A stretch of DNA of 12,146 nucleotides from an uncultured Ignavibacteria bacterium. Lineage in GTDB: Bacteria; Bacteroidota; Ignavibacteria; Ignavibacteriales; Melioribacteraceae. The position numbers and the translations under genes are program-made. Numbering within the stretch: position 1 is the stretch's first letter; each line of letters starts with the position of its first letter. The notes beneath the pieces are model-generated. The model did no database searches. It was not told where the DNA came from and saw only the letters and a program-made list of their open reading frames with translations. The stretch is taken from the NCBI GenBank assembly GCA_937930275.1, contig CALGLM010000130.1, positions 1-12,146 on the forward strand. The letters run 5' to 3'. This document shows positions 1 through 9,176 of this stretch, piece by piece.

Positions 1-86
1 ATGTAGTTGATAAATTTAGCAACTACTAAATCATTGTATTTTGGATCCGGTTTTATGTACCTTTTTTCTGCTCTTTTCTTTCTCAT
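1..86 (-). CDS. rpsG: Small ribosomal subunit protein uS7, N-terminal fragment (cut by window edge)
   Basis: The minus strand from 86 reads an open frame of 28 codons running off the window, beginning MRKKRAEKRYIKPDPKYND. This basic start followed by a DPKYND-type stretch is typical of ribosomal protein S7, the primary 16S rRNA binder that nucleates assembly of the 30S head. The ATG at 84-86 lies 10 bases after the rpsL stop codon, with a modest AAGAG-like ribosome site just upstream. The rpsL-rpsG pair is the usual head of the str operon, so fusA would be expected next, outside the window. Only about a sixth of the protein is visible. The identity rests on the N-terminal motif together with the position after rpsL. 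Confidence 0.93.
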   Translation of the reverse strand, partial: MRKKRAEKRYIKPDPKYNDLVVAKFINY

Positions 87-96
87 ATTCTCTTAT

Positions 97-474
97 TTAT
101 TTTGCTTTTGGTTTTTTAGTACCGTATTTAGATCTTGCTTTTTTTCTATCTTCTACACCGCCTGTATCTAACGTACCACGTATAATGTGATATCTAACAC
201 CGGGTAAATCTTTAACTCTTCCGCCTCTAATCAAAACGATTGAGTGCTCTTGTAAATTATGTCCCTCTCCGGGTATGTAAGCAGTAACTTCTATTCCGTT
301 TGTCAATCTAACTCTTGCTACTTTTCTTAAAGCCGAATTAGGTTTCTTTGGTGTTGTTGTATATACTCTCGTACATACTCCACGTCTCTGCGGACAAGCA
401 TCCAAAGCCGGTGCTTTGTTTTTCGATGTTACTTTTTCTCTTCCTTTTCTTACTAATTGATTAATTGTTGGCAC
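97..474 (-). CDS. rpsL: Small ribosomal subunit protein uS12
   Basis: Encodes 125 residues, close to the usual 124 for S12, the decoding-centre protein of the 30S subunit. The hallmark segments are present: [19 protein letters not shown] at about 39-57 and [14 protein letters not shown] at about 84-97. Lysines 43 and 88, where streptomycin-resistance changes occur in other bacteria, are both wild type. Asp89, the residue beta-methylthiolated by RimO in some bacteria, is kept. The start codon is GTG (472-474), supported by AGGAG at 481-485 six bases upstream and by the conserved [12 protein letters not shown] start. The gene follows rpoC after a 109-base gap that carries its own promoter candidate, and it is followed by rpsG after 10 bases. 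It is therefore probably the first gene of a str operon that can also receive read-through from rpoBC. Confidence 0.98.
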   Translation of the reverse strand: MPTINQLVRKGREKVTSKNKAPALDACPQRRGVCTRVYTTTPKKPNSALRKVARVRLTNGIEVTAYIPGEGHNLQEHSIVLIRGGRVKDLPGVRYHIIRGTLDTGGVEDRKKARSKYGTKKPKAK

Positions 475-480
475 AAATTT

Positions 481-485
481 CTCCT
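481..485 (-). promoter_or_regulatory. Shine-Dalgarno site fixing the GTG start of rpsL
   Basis: The minus strand reads AGGAG six bases before the GTG at 474. It decides for the non-ATG start, because no in-frame ATG lies nearby and the S12 N-terminus begins exactly there. Confidence 0.8.
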
Positions 486-513
486 AAGTAACTTAACTAA
501 AAAACAGACCTGT

Positions 514-542
514 AATATAGTCTTATTTTTTGACTTTGTCAA
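514..542 (-). promoter_or_regulatory. Near-consensus sigma70-type promoter of the rpsL-rpsG operon
   Basis: On the minus strand the gap between rpoC and rpsL contains TTGACA (537-542), a 17-base spacer, and TATATT (514-519). The -35 box is perfect, the spacing optimal, and the -10 differs from TATAAT at one position. Transcription would start near 506-508, giving an untranslated leader of about 32 bases that carries the AGGAG ribosome site. Two small dyads overlap it: TTGAC-AAA-GTCAA covers the -35 region (530-542), and ACAG-GT-CTGT lies at 504-513 by the predicted start. Whether either dyad binds a regulator is unknown. The match is seen directly; function is inferred. Confidence 0.78.
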
Positions 543-583
543 GTATTGTTTAATATTTTTTTAATATAAGTTGTTTATTTCCG

Positions 584-3500
584 CTATTCTTCAGTAGTTT
601 CGCCTTCTGTTTCTTTTTCCGGTTCGTCTTCTATCATTTTTTCTTCATTCGATAAAATTATCTTTCGATATTTCTTTAATCCGGTTCCGGCTGGTATTAA
701 ATGTCCCATTACTACGTTTTCTTTTAGACCAATCAAATGATCGGCTCGAGCTTCAGTAGCTGCATTTGTTAATACTTTTGTTGTTTCCTGGAACGAAGCT
801 GCCGATATAAAGCTTTCGGTTGATAATGCAGCCGAAGTTATACCTAACAATACGTTATCAAAAGTTGCCGGCTCGGCATCACGTGCTTTTACTTCCGTTC
901 TGCTTCTGCGTGCTAAATCAGTGTTTACTTCACGTAATCTTGCACGAGTAATTAGCTCGCCGACTTTAAATTTCGACTGTCCCGGATCAACAACTACTAC
1001 AAAGTTTTCTAATTTTTTGTTTTCTTCAATAACCTTAACACGGTCAACATAATCTTCTTCAATAAACGAAGTATCGCCCGATGCAACAATTCTTAGTTTT
1101 TGCAACATCTGTCTAACTATAATTTCAATGTGTTTATCGTTTATTTTTACACCTTGTACACGATATACGTCTTGAATTTCATTTAATAGATATTCCTGTA
1201 CTTCCATTGGACCCTGTATTCTTAATACATCATGGGCGTCAATAGGACCATCGGTAATTTTTTCACCGGCAGGAATTTCATCACCTTCGTTTACCAAAAT
1301 GTGTTTACCGTAAGGTACGTTATATGTTTTTGTTATCGAACCGTCTAACGATTCAATAATAATTTCTCTCGAACCTTTTTTACGGTTTCCAAATTTAACA
1401 ACTCCTTCAATATCAGAAACTATAGATGGTTCATGCGGACTTCTTGCTTCAAACAATTCGGTTACACGTGGTAAACCACCGGTAATATCTTTTGTTTTGG
1501 AAGAAGCCTTAGATATTTTTGCTAAAATTGTACCCGGCTTAATAAATTCACCTTCTTCAACTGATAAATAAGCACGGTTAGGCATGTTATAAACTTTTGT
1601 TTCACCGGTTACGTCTGTTATCATTATACCGGGAACCAAAGCTTTATCTTTAGTTTCAATTACAACTTTTTGAACGTGACCTGTTTGTTCATCCGCAACT
1701 TGTTGCATAGTTACGTTTTCAATCATATCAACAAAGCTAACACGTCCGCCTATATCTGTTAATATTAACATGTTGTACGGGTCATGTCTGTACAATTCTT
1801 GCTTATTCTTAATCTCGCCGCCGTCATTAATTAATAATTCGGCACCGTAAGGAATGTCATATCTCTTTATTTGACGGTTATCTTCATCATAAATTCCAAC
1901 AGATCCACGTCTTCCTAAAACTATATTAACATTCATACCAAAAGCATCAACTTTTGTTACATAGTCAATCTTTTCATATACAACCGTTCCTGGAACGTTT
2001 ACCGTTATAGCACTTTGACTTGAAATACGAGAAGCAACACCGCCTAAGTGGAATGTTCTAAGGGTTAACTGTGTACCTGGTTCACCGATTGACTGTGCAG
2101 CAATAATTCCTACAGCTTCGCCAACTTCAACCATATGACCGCGAGTTAAATCTCTTCCGTAACATTTTGCACATACACCGTGTGATGATTCACAGGTTAA
2201 AACCGAACGAATCATTACTTCTTCGATATTTGCGCTGATAATCATATCTGCAACACTTTCGTCTATTAATTCACCCGCAGATACTATTAAATCATCTGTT
2301 TTGGGATCATAAATATCTTCTTGTGCAACACGACCGATAATTCTTTCGGATAATTTTTCGTGTTCTGTATCAATTTCTTTTAATGCCGATACACGAATAC
2401 CGCGGATTGTACCACAATCTTCTTCCGAAATAATAACATCTTGCGCAACATCGCATAATCTTCTTGTAAGATAACCGGCATCAGCTGTTTTTAATGCGGT
2501 ATCTGCCAAACCTTTACGGGCACCGTGAGTAGAAATAAAGTATTCTAACACAGATAATCCCTCTTTAAAGTTTGCTATAATCGGGTTTTCAATAATTTCT
2601 CCGCTTTGACCTGTTAAGCTTTTTTGCGGTTTTTGCATCAAACCACGCATAGCTGCTAACTGACGAACCTGTTCTTGCGAACCACGAGCACCGGAATCAA
2701 CCATCATATGCAACGGGTTAAATCCTCTTTGGTCAGTTTTTAAACGGTCAAATAATACGTTTGCAACCTTGTTTGTAGTAAATGTCCAAATATCTATAAT
2801 TTTGTTATATCTTTCCGTATCGGTAATTAAACCGTTTTCGTGTTCGGAAAGCACAACGTTTACTTTTTCGTTACTATCTTTTACTATCGCTTCTTTTTCT
2901 GAAGGTATTAACATATCGCTAAAGCTGATTGATACACCTGCTTGAGAAGCATATTTAAATCCTAAGTCTTTTAAATCATCCAAAAATTTAGCTGTAACTT
3001 TATTGCCTAATTTAATGAACATTTTATATATAAAACCGCTGAATACTTTTTTAACAAGTATTTCGTTATAATAGCCCATTTCTTTTGGAATAATCTGGTT
3101 AAATATAATTCTACCTACGGTAGTATTAATTAATTCACCATTTACTTTTACTCTAATTTTTGCATGTAAATCAACAACTCCGCTATCGTGTGCTATTATT
3201 ACTTCTTGTGAATCTGCAAAAGTCATTCCTTCGCCTTGCGCACCTGTTTGTGCTTTTGTAAGGTAGTAACATCCTAAAATAATATCCTGGGTAGGAATTA
3301 CGATAGGGTTACCGTTTTGCGGCGAAAGGATGTTATGACTTGATAACATCAGCATAGAAGCTTCTAACTGTGCTTCATAAGAAAGCGGAACGTGAACTGC
3401 CATCTGGTCACCGTCAAAATCCGCGTTAAATGCGGTACATACCATTGGGTGTAACTGAATAGCTTTACCGTCAATTAAAACCGGCTGAAAAGCCTGAATA

Positions 3501-4831
3501 CCCAAACGGTGTAGCGTAGGCGCACGGTTTAGCAAAACCGGATGACCGACAATTAATTTTTCCAATATATCCCAAATTACGGGATCTTTTCTATCAACTG
3601 CTTTTCTTGCACTTTTAACTGTCTTAAAAATGCCGCGTTCAATTAGTTTACGAATTATAAACGGTTTAAACAATTCAACCGCCATATCTTTCGGTAAGCC
3701 GCATTGATGTAATTTTAATTCCGGACCAACAACAATTACCGAACGACCGGAATAATCAACACGTTTACCTAATAAGTTTTGACGGAAACGACCTTGTTTA
3801 CCTTTCAAAACATCACTTAATGATTTTAACGGACGATTTCCGTCACTTCTTACTGCGCTGCTTCTTCTTGAGTTATCAAATAAAGCATCAACGGCTTCTT
3901 GAAGCATACGTTTTTCGTTTCTTAAAATAACTTCCGGAGCTTTTATATCTATCAATCTGCGTAATCTATTGTTACGAATAATTACACGACGATATAAATC
4001 ATTTAAATCACTGGTAGCAAAACGTCCGCCTTCCAATGGTACTAAAGGACGCAATTCCGGCGGAATTACCGGTATAACGCTTAATACCATCCATTCGGGT
4101 CTGTTCTCTTTTTTGCTTTCGTGAGGTCTAAAAGCTTCTAAAACACGCAATCTTTTAAGAATATCGCTTCTTTTTTGTTGTGAAGTTTCTTCGTTTAATT
4201 GAGCCTTTAGCTGATAAAAAGTCTCTTCTATATCAATCTTCTTTAAAATTTCTTTTATAGCTTCGCCGCCTATTTTTGCGATAAACTTATTAGGATCTGT
4301 ATCGTCTAAGTTTTCGTTATCGTGCGGTAGCGAGTTTAATATTTCAAAATATTGGTCTTCAGAAATAAGGTTGTTTACTTTTAAACCTGTTGGTCCCGGA
4401 TTTAAGACAACATACGACTCGTAATAAATTATTTTTTCGAGTTCTTTAGTTGTCATACCAATAATATTACCAATTTTTGACGGTAATGCTTTAAAGAACC
4501 AAATATGTACTACCGGAACAGCAAGGGAAATGTGTCCCATTCTGTCACGTCTAACGCTTTTTAAGGTTACTTCAACACCGCAGCGGTCGCAAACAATTCC
4601 TTTATATCTAATACCTTTATATTTGCCGCAAGCACATTCCCAATCTTTTACGGGTCCAAATATCTTTTCACAAAACAAACCGTCTTTTTCCGGCCTAAAC
4701 GAACGATAATTAATCGTTTCGGGTTTTGTTACTTCGCCATGAGACCTCGATAAAATATCGTCAGGACTTGCTAAGCTTATAGTCAGTTTTTCAATTGCTC
4801 TAACTTTTACTTCTTGACTTTTCAATTTCAT
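584..4831 (-). CDS. rpoC: DNA-directed RNA polymerase subunit beta'
   Basis: Encodes the 1415-residue beta' subunit, which with beta forms the polymerase active centre. The N-terminal zinc site uses Cys66, Cys68, Cys81 and Cys84, and the second zinc site Cys806, Cys880, Cys887 and Cys890. The catalytic loop [12 protein letters not shown] carries the magnesium-binding Asp471, Asp473 and Asp475. The bridge-helix/trigger-loop region includes [16 protein letters not shown] at about 916-931. After it, roughly 932-1115 appears to hold a long trigger-loop insertion (SI3-like) of the kind known in Gram-negative beta', before [17 protein letters not shown] resumes the core. The C-terminus ends in a strongly acidic tail (about 1400-1415). 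The ATG start has AAGGAG at 4841-4846 nine bases upstream. The length fits FCB-group beta'. The gene lies 35 bases after rpoB and is surely co-transcribed with it. No truncation or frameshift is seen. Confidence 0.99.
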   Translation of the reverse strand: MKLKSQEVKVRAIEKLTISLASPDDILSRSHGEVTKPETINYRSFRPEKDGLFCEKIFGPVKDWECACGKYKGIRYKGIVCDRCGVEVTLKSVRRDRMGHISLAVPVVHIWFFKALPSKIGNIIGMTTKELEKIIYYESYVVLNPGPTGLKVNNLISEDQYFEILNSLPHDNENLDDTDPNKFIAKIGGEAIKEILKKIDIEETFYQLKAQLNEETSQQKRSDILKRLRVLEAFRPHESKKENRPEWMVLSVIPVIPPELRPLVPLEGGRFATSDLNDLYRRVIIRNNRLRRLIDIKAPEVILRNEKRMLQEAVDALFDNSRRSSAVRSDGNRPLKSLSDVLKGKQGRFRQNLLGKRVDYSGRSVIVVGPELKLHQCGLPKDMAVELFKPFIIRKLIERGIFKTVKSARKAVDRKDPVIWDILEKLIVGHPVLLNRAPTLHRLGIQAFQPVLIDGKAIQLHPMVCTAFNADFDGDQMAVHVPLSYEAQLEASMLMLSSHNILSPQNGNPIVIPTQDIILGCYYLTKAQTGAQGEGMTFADSQEVIIAHDSGVVDLHAKIRVKVNGELINTTVGRIIFNQIIPKEMGYYNEILVKKVFSGFIYKMFIKLGNKVTAKFLDDLKDLGFKYASQAGVSISFSDMLIPSEKEAIVKDSNEKVNVVLSEHENGLITDTERYNKIIDIWTFTTNKVANVLFDRLKTDQRGFNPLHMMVDSGARGSQEQVRQLAAMRGLMQKPQKSLTGQSGEIIENPIIANFKEGLSVLEYFISTHGARKGLADTALKTADAGYLTRRLCDVAQDVIISEEDCGTIRGIRVSALKEIDTEHEKLSERIIGRVAQEDIYDPKTDDLIVSAGELIDESVADMIISANIEEVMIRSVLTCESSHGVCAKCYGRDLTRGHMVEVGEAVGIIAAQSIGEPGTQLTLRTFHLGGVASRISSQSAITVNVPGTVVYEKIDYVTKVDAFGMNVNIVLGRRGSVGIYDEDNRQIKRYDIPYGAELLINDGGEIKNKQELYRHDPYNMLILTDIGGRVSFVDMIENVTMQQVADEQTGHVQKVVIETKDKALVPGIMITDVTGETKVYNMPNRAYLSVEEGEFIKPGTILAKISKASSKTKDITGGLPRVTELFEARSPHEPSIVSDIEGVVKFGNRKKGSREIIIESLDGSITKTYNVPYGKHILVNEGDEIPAGEKITDGPIDAHDVLRIQGPMEVQEYLLNEIQDVYRVQGVKINDKHIEIIVRQMLQKLRIVASGDTSFIEEDYVDRVKVIEENKKLENFVVVVDPGQSKFKVGELITRARLREVNTDLARRSRTEVKARDAEPATFDNVLLGITSAALSTESFISAASFQETTKVLTNAATEARADHLIGLKENVVMGHLIPAGTGLKKYRKIILSNEEKMIEDEPEKETEGETTEE

Positions 4832-4866
4832 AAAAAGTTTCTCCTTAGTTCACATAATTAGTATTA

Positions 4867-7800
4867 CTAATTAATAGTGATATCTAAACCTAAACCTTGT
4901 AATTCTTTAATTAATACGTTGAACGCTTCAGGAATATTTGGCTCGGTTAAATTTTCACCTTTTACTATATTTTCGTAAGTTTTTGCTCTACCGGTTACGT
5001 CATCGCTTTTTACAGTTAATATTTCTTGTAAAACGTTTGCAGCGCCGTAGCCTTCAAGAGCCCAAACTTCCATTTCTCCAAATCGCTGTCCGCCGAACTG
5101 AGCTTTACCTCCTAACGGCTGCTGCGTAATTAACGAGTATGGTCCAATGGAACGAGCATGTATCTTATCATCAACCATATGACCGAGTTTAAGCATATAG
5201 ATATATCCGGTTGTAACTTTTTGGTGGAATTTATCACCGGTTCTTCCGTCATATAATTCAGCTTTGCTTCCCGATGGTAAATTAGCTTCACCTAACAACT
5301 TTTCTATATCTTCTACTCTTGCACCGTCAAAAATCGGAGTTTGGAATTTAACACCTATCTTTTTTCCTACCCAACCTAAAGCGGTTTCATACAACTGACC
5401 AACGTTCATACGTGAAGGTACACCTAACGGATTTAATACTATATCTACAGGAGTACCGTCTGCATGGTAGGGCATATCTTCAACAGGAACTATTTTAGCA
5501 ACAACACCTTTGTTACCGTGTCTTCCTGCCATTTTGTCACCAACCGATAGTTTACGTTTTTTTGCCACATAAACTTTTGCTAACTGTACAATTCCGGGTG
5601 ATAGTTCGTCTCCGGTTTGAACTTTTAGTTTTTCGCGTTTCATGTCTTCGTCTAAGTCAGAGCTTAATCTAAAGAAGTTTTGATATAAGGTCTTTATTAA
5701 AGTATTTGTTTCTTTGGAATCAAACCATTCTGCTGTATAGTCTAATCGAGTTACATCTTCCAAAGCTGCAAATACGCCTTCTTTAATTACTGTACCGTTT
5801 TTAAATATTAAAGTACCGTCTAAGTCTCTAATACCTTTTACGGTTTTTCCTAAACAAATGTTTTCTATTTTTTGAACTAATTTAACATAATATTCTTCTT
5901 TTTTATGCTTAAATTCATGTTCAATAGAATCCATCATCTTCTTTTCTATTTTCTTTTCGTCGGCATCTTTTTTCTTACGGCTAAACAATCTTGTTTTAAT
6001 AACCGTACCTTTTAATCCCGGAGGTGCTTTCATAGATGCATCTTTTACATCTCCAGCTTTATCACCAAATATGGCTTTAAGCAATTTTTCTTCAGGAGTA
6101 GGATCTGATTCACCTTTAGGCGTAATTTTACCTATTAAAATGTCCCCTTCTCTTACGTCTGCACCTTCACGTATAATACCGTCTTCATCTAAATTTTTGG
6201 TTGTTTCTTCACTAACATTTGGTATATCTCTTGTTAGTTCTTCTTCACCGCGTTTTGTTTCACGCACTTGTAATTCAAATTCTTCGATATGAATTGAAGT
6301 AAATACGTCATTGGCTACCAATTTTTCGCTAATAATAATAGCATCTTCAAAATTGTATCCTCGCCATGGCATAAACGCAACATTTATATTTTTACCAAGA
6401 GCTAATTCACCATGGTCAATTGAAGGACCATCTATTAAAATATCCCCTTTTTTAACTCTTTGACCTGTGTAAACGCGTGGTTTTTGGTTAAAACATGTTT
6501 CTTGGTTTGTACCTAAAAACTTTTGCATCCTATATTCTACGGTTCTGGAATCGTCGAATGTAGTCAAAGCTTCAAAACTTGTCGGGTCTATATCATATTT
6601 CACAATAATTCTTGATGCATCTGCAAATAAAACTACTCCCTCTCCGGAAGCTACACTTACCGAACGTGAGTCTCTTGCAATTTTAGATTCCATACCGGTT
6701 CCGACTAACGGAGCTTCAGGAACTAACAAAGGAACTGCTTGACGTTGCATGTTAGAACCCATTAACGCACGGTTAGCATCGTCATGTTCCAAGAAAGGAA
6801 TTAATGCAGCTGCGGCACTTACTATCTGCGCCGGGGCAATATCCATATAATGTACTTCACTCGGAGGTACAACCGGAAATTCACCTTTTAATCTACATTT
6901 TACTCTGTCACGAATAAAATGACCGTCTTCGGTAATAGGTGCATTTGCCTGGGCTATTACAAATTCGTCTTCCTGATCAGCACTTAAATATTCAACTTGA
7001 TTTGTTACTACACCGTCAACTACTTTACGGTAAGGAGTTTCTAAGAAACCATAACTGTTTACGCGTGCATAAATTGTAAGAGAAGAAATAAGACCGATGT
7101 TAGGACCTTCGGGAGTTTCGATAGGACATAAACGACCATAATGTGAATGGTGTACGTCACGTACTTCAAAACCTGCTCTTTCACGGGTTAAACCACCGGG
7201 ACCTAATGCAGAAATTCTACGTTTGTGGGTCAATTCCGAAAGCGGATTTGTTTGATCCATAAACTGAGATAATTGGTTGGTTCCAAAAAATCCGTTAATA
7301 ACACTACTAATTGTTCGTGCATTAACCAAATCTTGTGGCTGTAAATTTTCGTTATCACGCATATTCATACGTTCACGAATTGTACGAGCCATACGAGCCA
7401 AACCTACATTATACTGCTGTCCTAACTGTTCGCCTACTGTTCTTATACGTCTATTGCCTAAGTGGTCAATATCATCAATTTCAACAGTTCCGTTTTTTAG
7501 CGCAATAATGTTTTTCATAATTGCAACTATATCTTCAATAGTTAAAACGGTAACATTTAGCGGAATATTTAAGGCTAATTTATCATTCATTCTAAAACGA
7601 CCCACTTCACCTAAGTCGTATCGTTTATCGTTAAAGAATGTTTTATCTAATAAACCTTTAGCGGTTTCAACATCCGGAGCTTCACCGGAACGCATTTGTC
7701 TGTAGATAGAGAATAACGCTTCTTCTTCTGTTTTAGCGGTATCCTTAATCAAAGTATTAATAATTAAGTCTTGGTCAGGAGTAGTTTCCTTACTAATTAA

Positions 7801-8643
7801 CTTAATAGCCTTAATACCGGAAATTTTAATGTTATTAATAGCATCTTCATCTAATCTGCCGTCTTTGGCAACATAAATTTCACCTGTCGAGCTGTCAATA
7901 ACATCTGCAGCAGCAATACGACCGATATAGCTATCATCAATGTCGTTAACTTGAACTACTTCAACTAAGTTGAATAAATTCAAGATATCTTCATCCATAA
8001 CATAACCCAACGCACGCAATAAAGCGGTTGAAGGGAATTTTTTACGTCTGTCAACATAAATATATAAAACGTGGTTAATATCGGTTGCAAATTCAACCCA
8101 TGAACCACGGAAAGGAATAATACGAGCGGAATAGATTGGTGTTCCGTTTGGATGAACTGATTGAGAGAAAGCGACACCCGGAGACCTGTGTAATTGGCTT
8201 ACGATAACCCTTTCGGCTCCGTTTATCATAAATGTTCCTCTTTCGGTCATAAAAGGTAAATTACCTAAATATACCTCTTGCTCGACCGCATTAATATACT
8301 CTCCGGTTTCCTCGTCTTTTGTGGATAAACGAAGCTTTGCCTTTAAAGGTGCTGCATAAGTTAACCCGCGTTCTTCACATTCCCAAATCGAAAATCTCGG
8401 TCTTTCAATGTAATATTCAATAAAGTCTAGTCGATAGAATTCTTTTGTGTCTAAAATCGGGAAATTGGCATTAAAAACTGCTTGCAATCCGACATCTTTT
8501 CTTTCCGACGGCGGTACGTTTGCTTGTAAAAATTCTTCGAATGAATCGACTTGAATATTTAACAGATCCGGAATTTCGATTGCCGGCCGGATGGACGCAA
8601 AGGAAATTCTACCTGTCAATGGATTTACTTTCCTTTCCTCCAA
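4867..8643 (-). CDS. rpoB: DNA-directed RNA polymerase subunit beta
   Basis: Encodes the 1258-residue beta subunit of RNA polymerase. Conserved blocks appear in order: lobe segments including GTFMINGAERVIVSQLHRSPG (about 136-156), the rifampicin pocket QLSQFMDQTNPLSELTHKRR (about 457-476) followed by ISALGPGG, and then RPGCPIETPEGPNIGLI-like residues at about 504-519 (here GRLCPIETPEGPNIG). Further on come the RGYNFEDAI block (about 761-769), KMAGRHGNKGV (about 1037-1047), and the C-terminal PLGGKAQFGGQRFGEMEVWA block (about 1176-1195). Residues equivalent to E. coli Gln513, Asp516, His526 and Ser531 are Gln460, Asp463, His473 and Ser478, so the site looks rifampicin-sensitive. The start is TTG with GGAGG six bases upstream. 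The nearby ATG at 8656 is out of frame. A 121-base gap with a hairpin separates it from rplL. Confidence 0.99.
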   Translation of the reverse strand: MEERKVNPLTGRISFASIRPAIEIPDLLNIQVDSFEEFLQANVPPSERKDVGLQAVFNANFPILDTKEFYRLDFIEYYIERPRFSIWECEERGLTYAAPLKAKLRLSTKDEETGEYINAVEQEVYLGNLPFMTERGTFMINGAERVIVSQLHRSPGVAFSQSVHPNGTPIYSARIIPFRGSWVEFATDINHVLYIYVDRRKKFPSTALLRALGYVMDEDILNLFNLVEVVQVNDIDDSYIGRIAAADVIDSSTGEIYVAKDGRLDEDAINNIKISGIKAIKLISKETTPDQDLIINTLIKDTAKTEEEALFSIYRQMRSGEAPDVETAKGLLDKTFFNDKRYDLGEVGRFRMNDKLALNIPLNVTVLTIEDIVAIMKNIIALKNGTVEIDDIDHLGNRRIRTVGEQLGQQYNVGLARMARTIRERMNMRDNENLQPQDLVNARTISSVINGFFGTNQLSQFMDQTNPLSELTHKRRISALGPGGLTRERAGFEVRDVHHSHYGRLCPIETPEGPNIGLISSLTIYARVNSYGFLETPYRKVVDGVVTNQVEYLSADQEDEFVIAQANAPITEDGHFIRDRVKCRLKGEFPVVPPSEVHYMDIAPAQIVSAAAALIPFLEHDDANRALMGSNMQRQAVPLLVPEAPLVGTGMESKIARDSRSVSVASGEGVVLFADASRIIVKYDIDPTSFEALTTFDDSRTVEYRMQKFLGTNQETCFNQKPRVYTGQRVKKGDILIDGPSIDHGELALGKNINVAFMPWRGYNFEDAIIISEKLVANDVFTSIHIEEFELQVRETKRGEEELTRDIPNVSEETTKNLDEDGIIREGADVREGDILIGKITPKGESDPTPEEKLLKAIFGDKAGDVKDASMKAPPGLKGTVIKTRLFSRKKKDADEKKIEKKMMDSIEHEFKHKKEEYYVKLVQKIENICLGKTVKGIRDLDGTLIFKNGTVIKEGVFAALEDVTRLDYTAEWFDSKETNTLIKTLYQNFFRLSSDLDEDMKREKLKVQTGDELSPGIVQLAKVYVAKKRKLSVGDKMAGRHGNKGVVAKIVPVEDMPYHADGTPVDIVLNPLGVPSRMNVGQLYETALGWVGKKIGVKFQTPIFDGARVEDIEKLLGEANLPSGSKAELYDGRTGDKFHQKVTTGYIYMLKLGHMVDDKIHARSIGPYSLITQQPLGGKAQFGGQRFGEMEVWALEGYGAANVLQEILTVKSDDVTGRAKTYENIVKGENLTEPNIPEAFNVLIKELQGLGLDITIN

Positions 8644-8649
8644 TCGTTA

Positions 8650-8654
8650 CCTCC
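8650..8654 (-). promoter_or_regulatory. Shine-Dalgarno site supporting the TTG start of rpoB
   Basis: GGAGG on the minus strand lies six bases before the TTG at 8641-8643. The ATG overlapping it (8654-8656) is in another frame and has no ribosome site of its own. The strong site plus the MEERKVNPLTGR beginning supports TTG as the real start. Confidence 0.75.
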
Positions 8655-8692
8655 ATAAATATTATTAAAATTTTGGTCTATAAAAATACATA

Positions 8693-8728
8693 AAAGTGGC
8701 ACGGCGGTTTTTACCGCTTTACCACTTT
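8693..8728 (-). promoter_or_regulatory. Hairpin between rplL and rpoB: attenuator or RNA-processing site candidate
   Basis: On the minus strand the 121-base gap holds a two-part stem. The outer arms AAAGTGG (8722-8728) and CCACTTT (8693-8699) enclose a four-by-four internal loop, then inner arms GCGGT (8713-8717) and ACCGC (8704-8708) around an AAAA loop. Downstream is TATGTATTTTTATAG, a broken rather than clean T run, so termination would probably be partial. In E. coli the same interval carries a partial attenuator and an RNase III site that lower rpoBC relative to the ribosomal genes. An equivalent role here is inferred from position and fold. Confidence 0.6.
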
Positions 8729-8764
8729 CTAAATTTATTAATATAAAATAATTATTAAGCACAA

Positions 8765-9142
8765 TTATTTTATTGATACAGTAGCGCCGGCTTCTTCTAA
8801 TTCTTTTTTAATTTTTGCAGCTTCGTCTTTAGTAACGCCTTCTTTAACTGCTTTAGGAGCTCCGTCAACTAAGTCTTTTGCTTCTTTTAAGCCTAAGCTT
8901 GTATGAGCACGTACAACTTTAATTACGTTAATTTTTGTTGCACCGGCGTTTTCTAATACTACGTCAAATTCTGTTTTTTCTTCTTCTTTAGCTGCTTCTT
9001 GTGCCGGAGCTGCACCTGCTACCATTACGGGAGCTGCTGCTGTTACGCCAAAAGTATCTTCTAAAGCTTTCTTTAATTCGCTAGCTTCTACTAAGGTTAA
9101 ACCTTTAATTTTCTCAACTATTTCTGCTATTTTTTCAGACAT
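8765..9142 (-). CDS. rplL: Large ribosomal subunit protein bL12 (L7/L12)
   Basis: Encodes 125 residues, the multi-copy stalk protein that recruits and stimulates translation GTPases. The N-terminal dimerisation part that docks on L10 spans about 1-33. A flexible Ala/Pro/Glu-rich hinge follows (about 34-57), and then the globular factor-binding domain with [20 protein letters not shown] and [21 protein letters not shown] place the start at the ATG at 9140-9142 (MSEKIAEIV). A longer frame from TTG at 9154 would add four residues, but that TTG overlaps the GGAG ribosome site (9149-9152) that serves the ATG six bases away. The gene follows rplJ after 34 bases, forming the usual L10-L12 pair. Confidence 0.98.
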   Translation of the reverse strand: MSEKIAEIVEKIKGLTLVEASELKKALEDTFGVTAAAPVMVAGAAPAQEAAKEEEKTEFDVVLENAGATKINVIKVVRAHTSLGLKEAKDLVDGAPKAVKEGVTKDEAAKIKKELEEAGATVSIK

Positions 9143-9148
9143 TGTATT

Positions 9149-9152
9149 CTCC
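9149..9152 (-). promoter_or_regulatory. Shine-Dalgarno site that decides the rplL start
   Basis: GGAG on the minus strand lies six bases before the ATG at 9142. It overlaps the upstream in-frame TTG at 9152-9154, which therefore cannot use it, so the shorter MSEK start is preferred. Confidence 0.8.
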
Positions 9153-9176
9153 AATATTTTTATTTACAAAGTTAAA

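Noticed and set aside
4938..6292. Plus-strand open frames at 4938-5129 and 6071-6292
   Set aside because: Both are antisense to conserved rpoB blocks, are low-complexity Ser/Leu/Phe-rich, and have no supporting signals.
7277..7705. 142-codon open frame on the plus strand
   Set aside because: It lies wholly antisense to the rifampicin region and neighbouring core of rpoB. Its composition looks like a shadow of that gene, with no ribosome site or recognisable domain.
7980..8177. Minus-strand 65-codon frame inside rpoB
   Set aside because: It is out of frame within conserved rpoB coding sequence, so it is a shadow.
8609..8656. 15-codon frame from ATG 8656 overlapping the rpoB start, as a possible leader peptide
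   Set aside because: It has no ribosome site of its own, the ATG sits in the rpoB Shine-Dalgarno, and AT-rich chance frames of this size are common.
8735..8765. Possible rpoB promoter (TTGTGC with TATATT or TTAATA)
   Set aside because: The -35 is poor, and the boxes are either spaced wrongly (13 bases) or weak at 17 bases. Not distinguishable from AT-rich background.
9143..9154. Longer rplL start at TTG 9154 (adds MENT)
   Set aside because: The TTG overlaps the GGAG ribosome site of the ATG at 9142, and MSEK matches the usual L7/L12 beginning.
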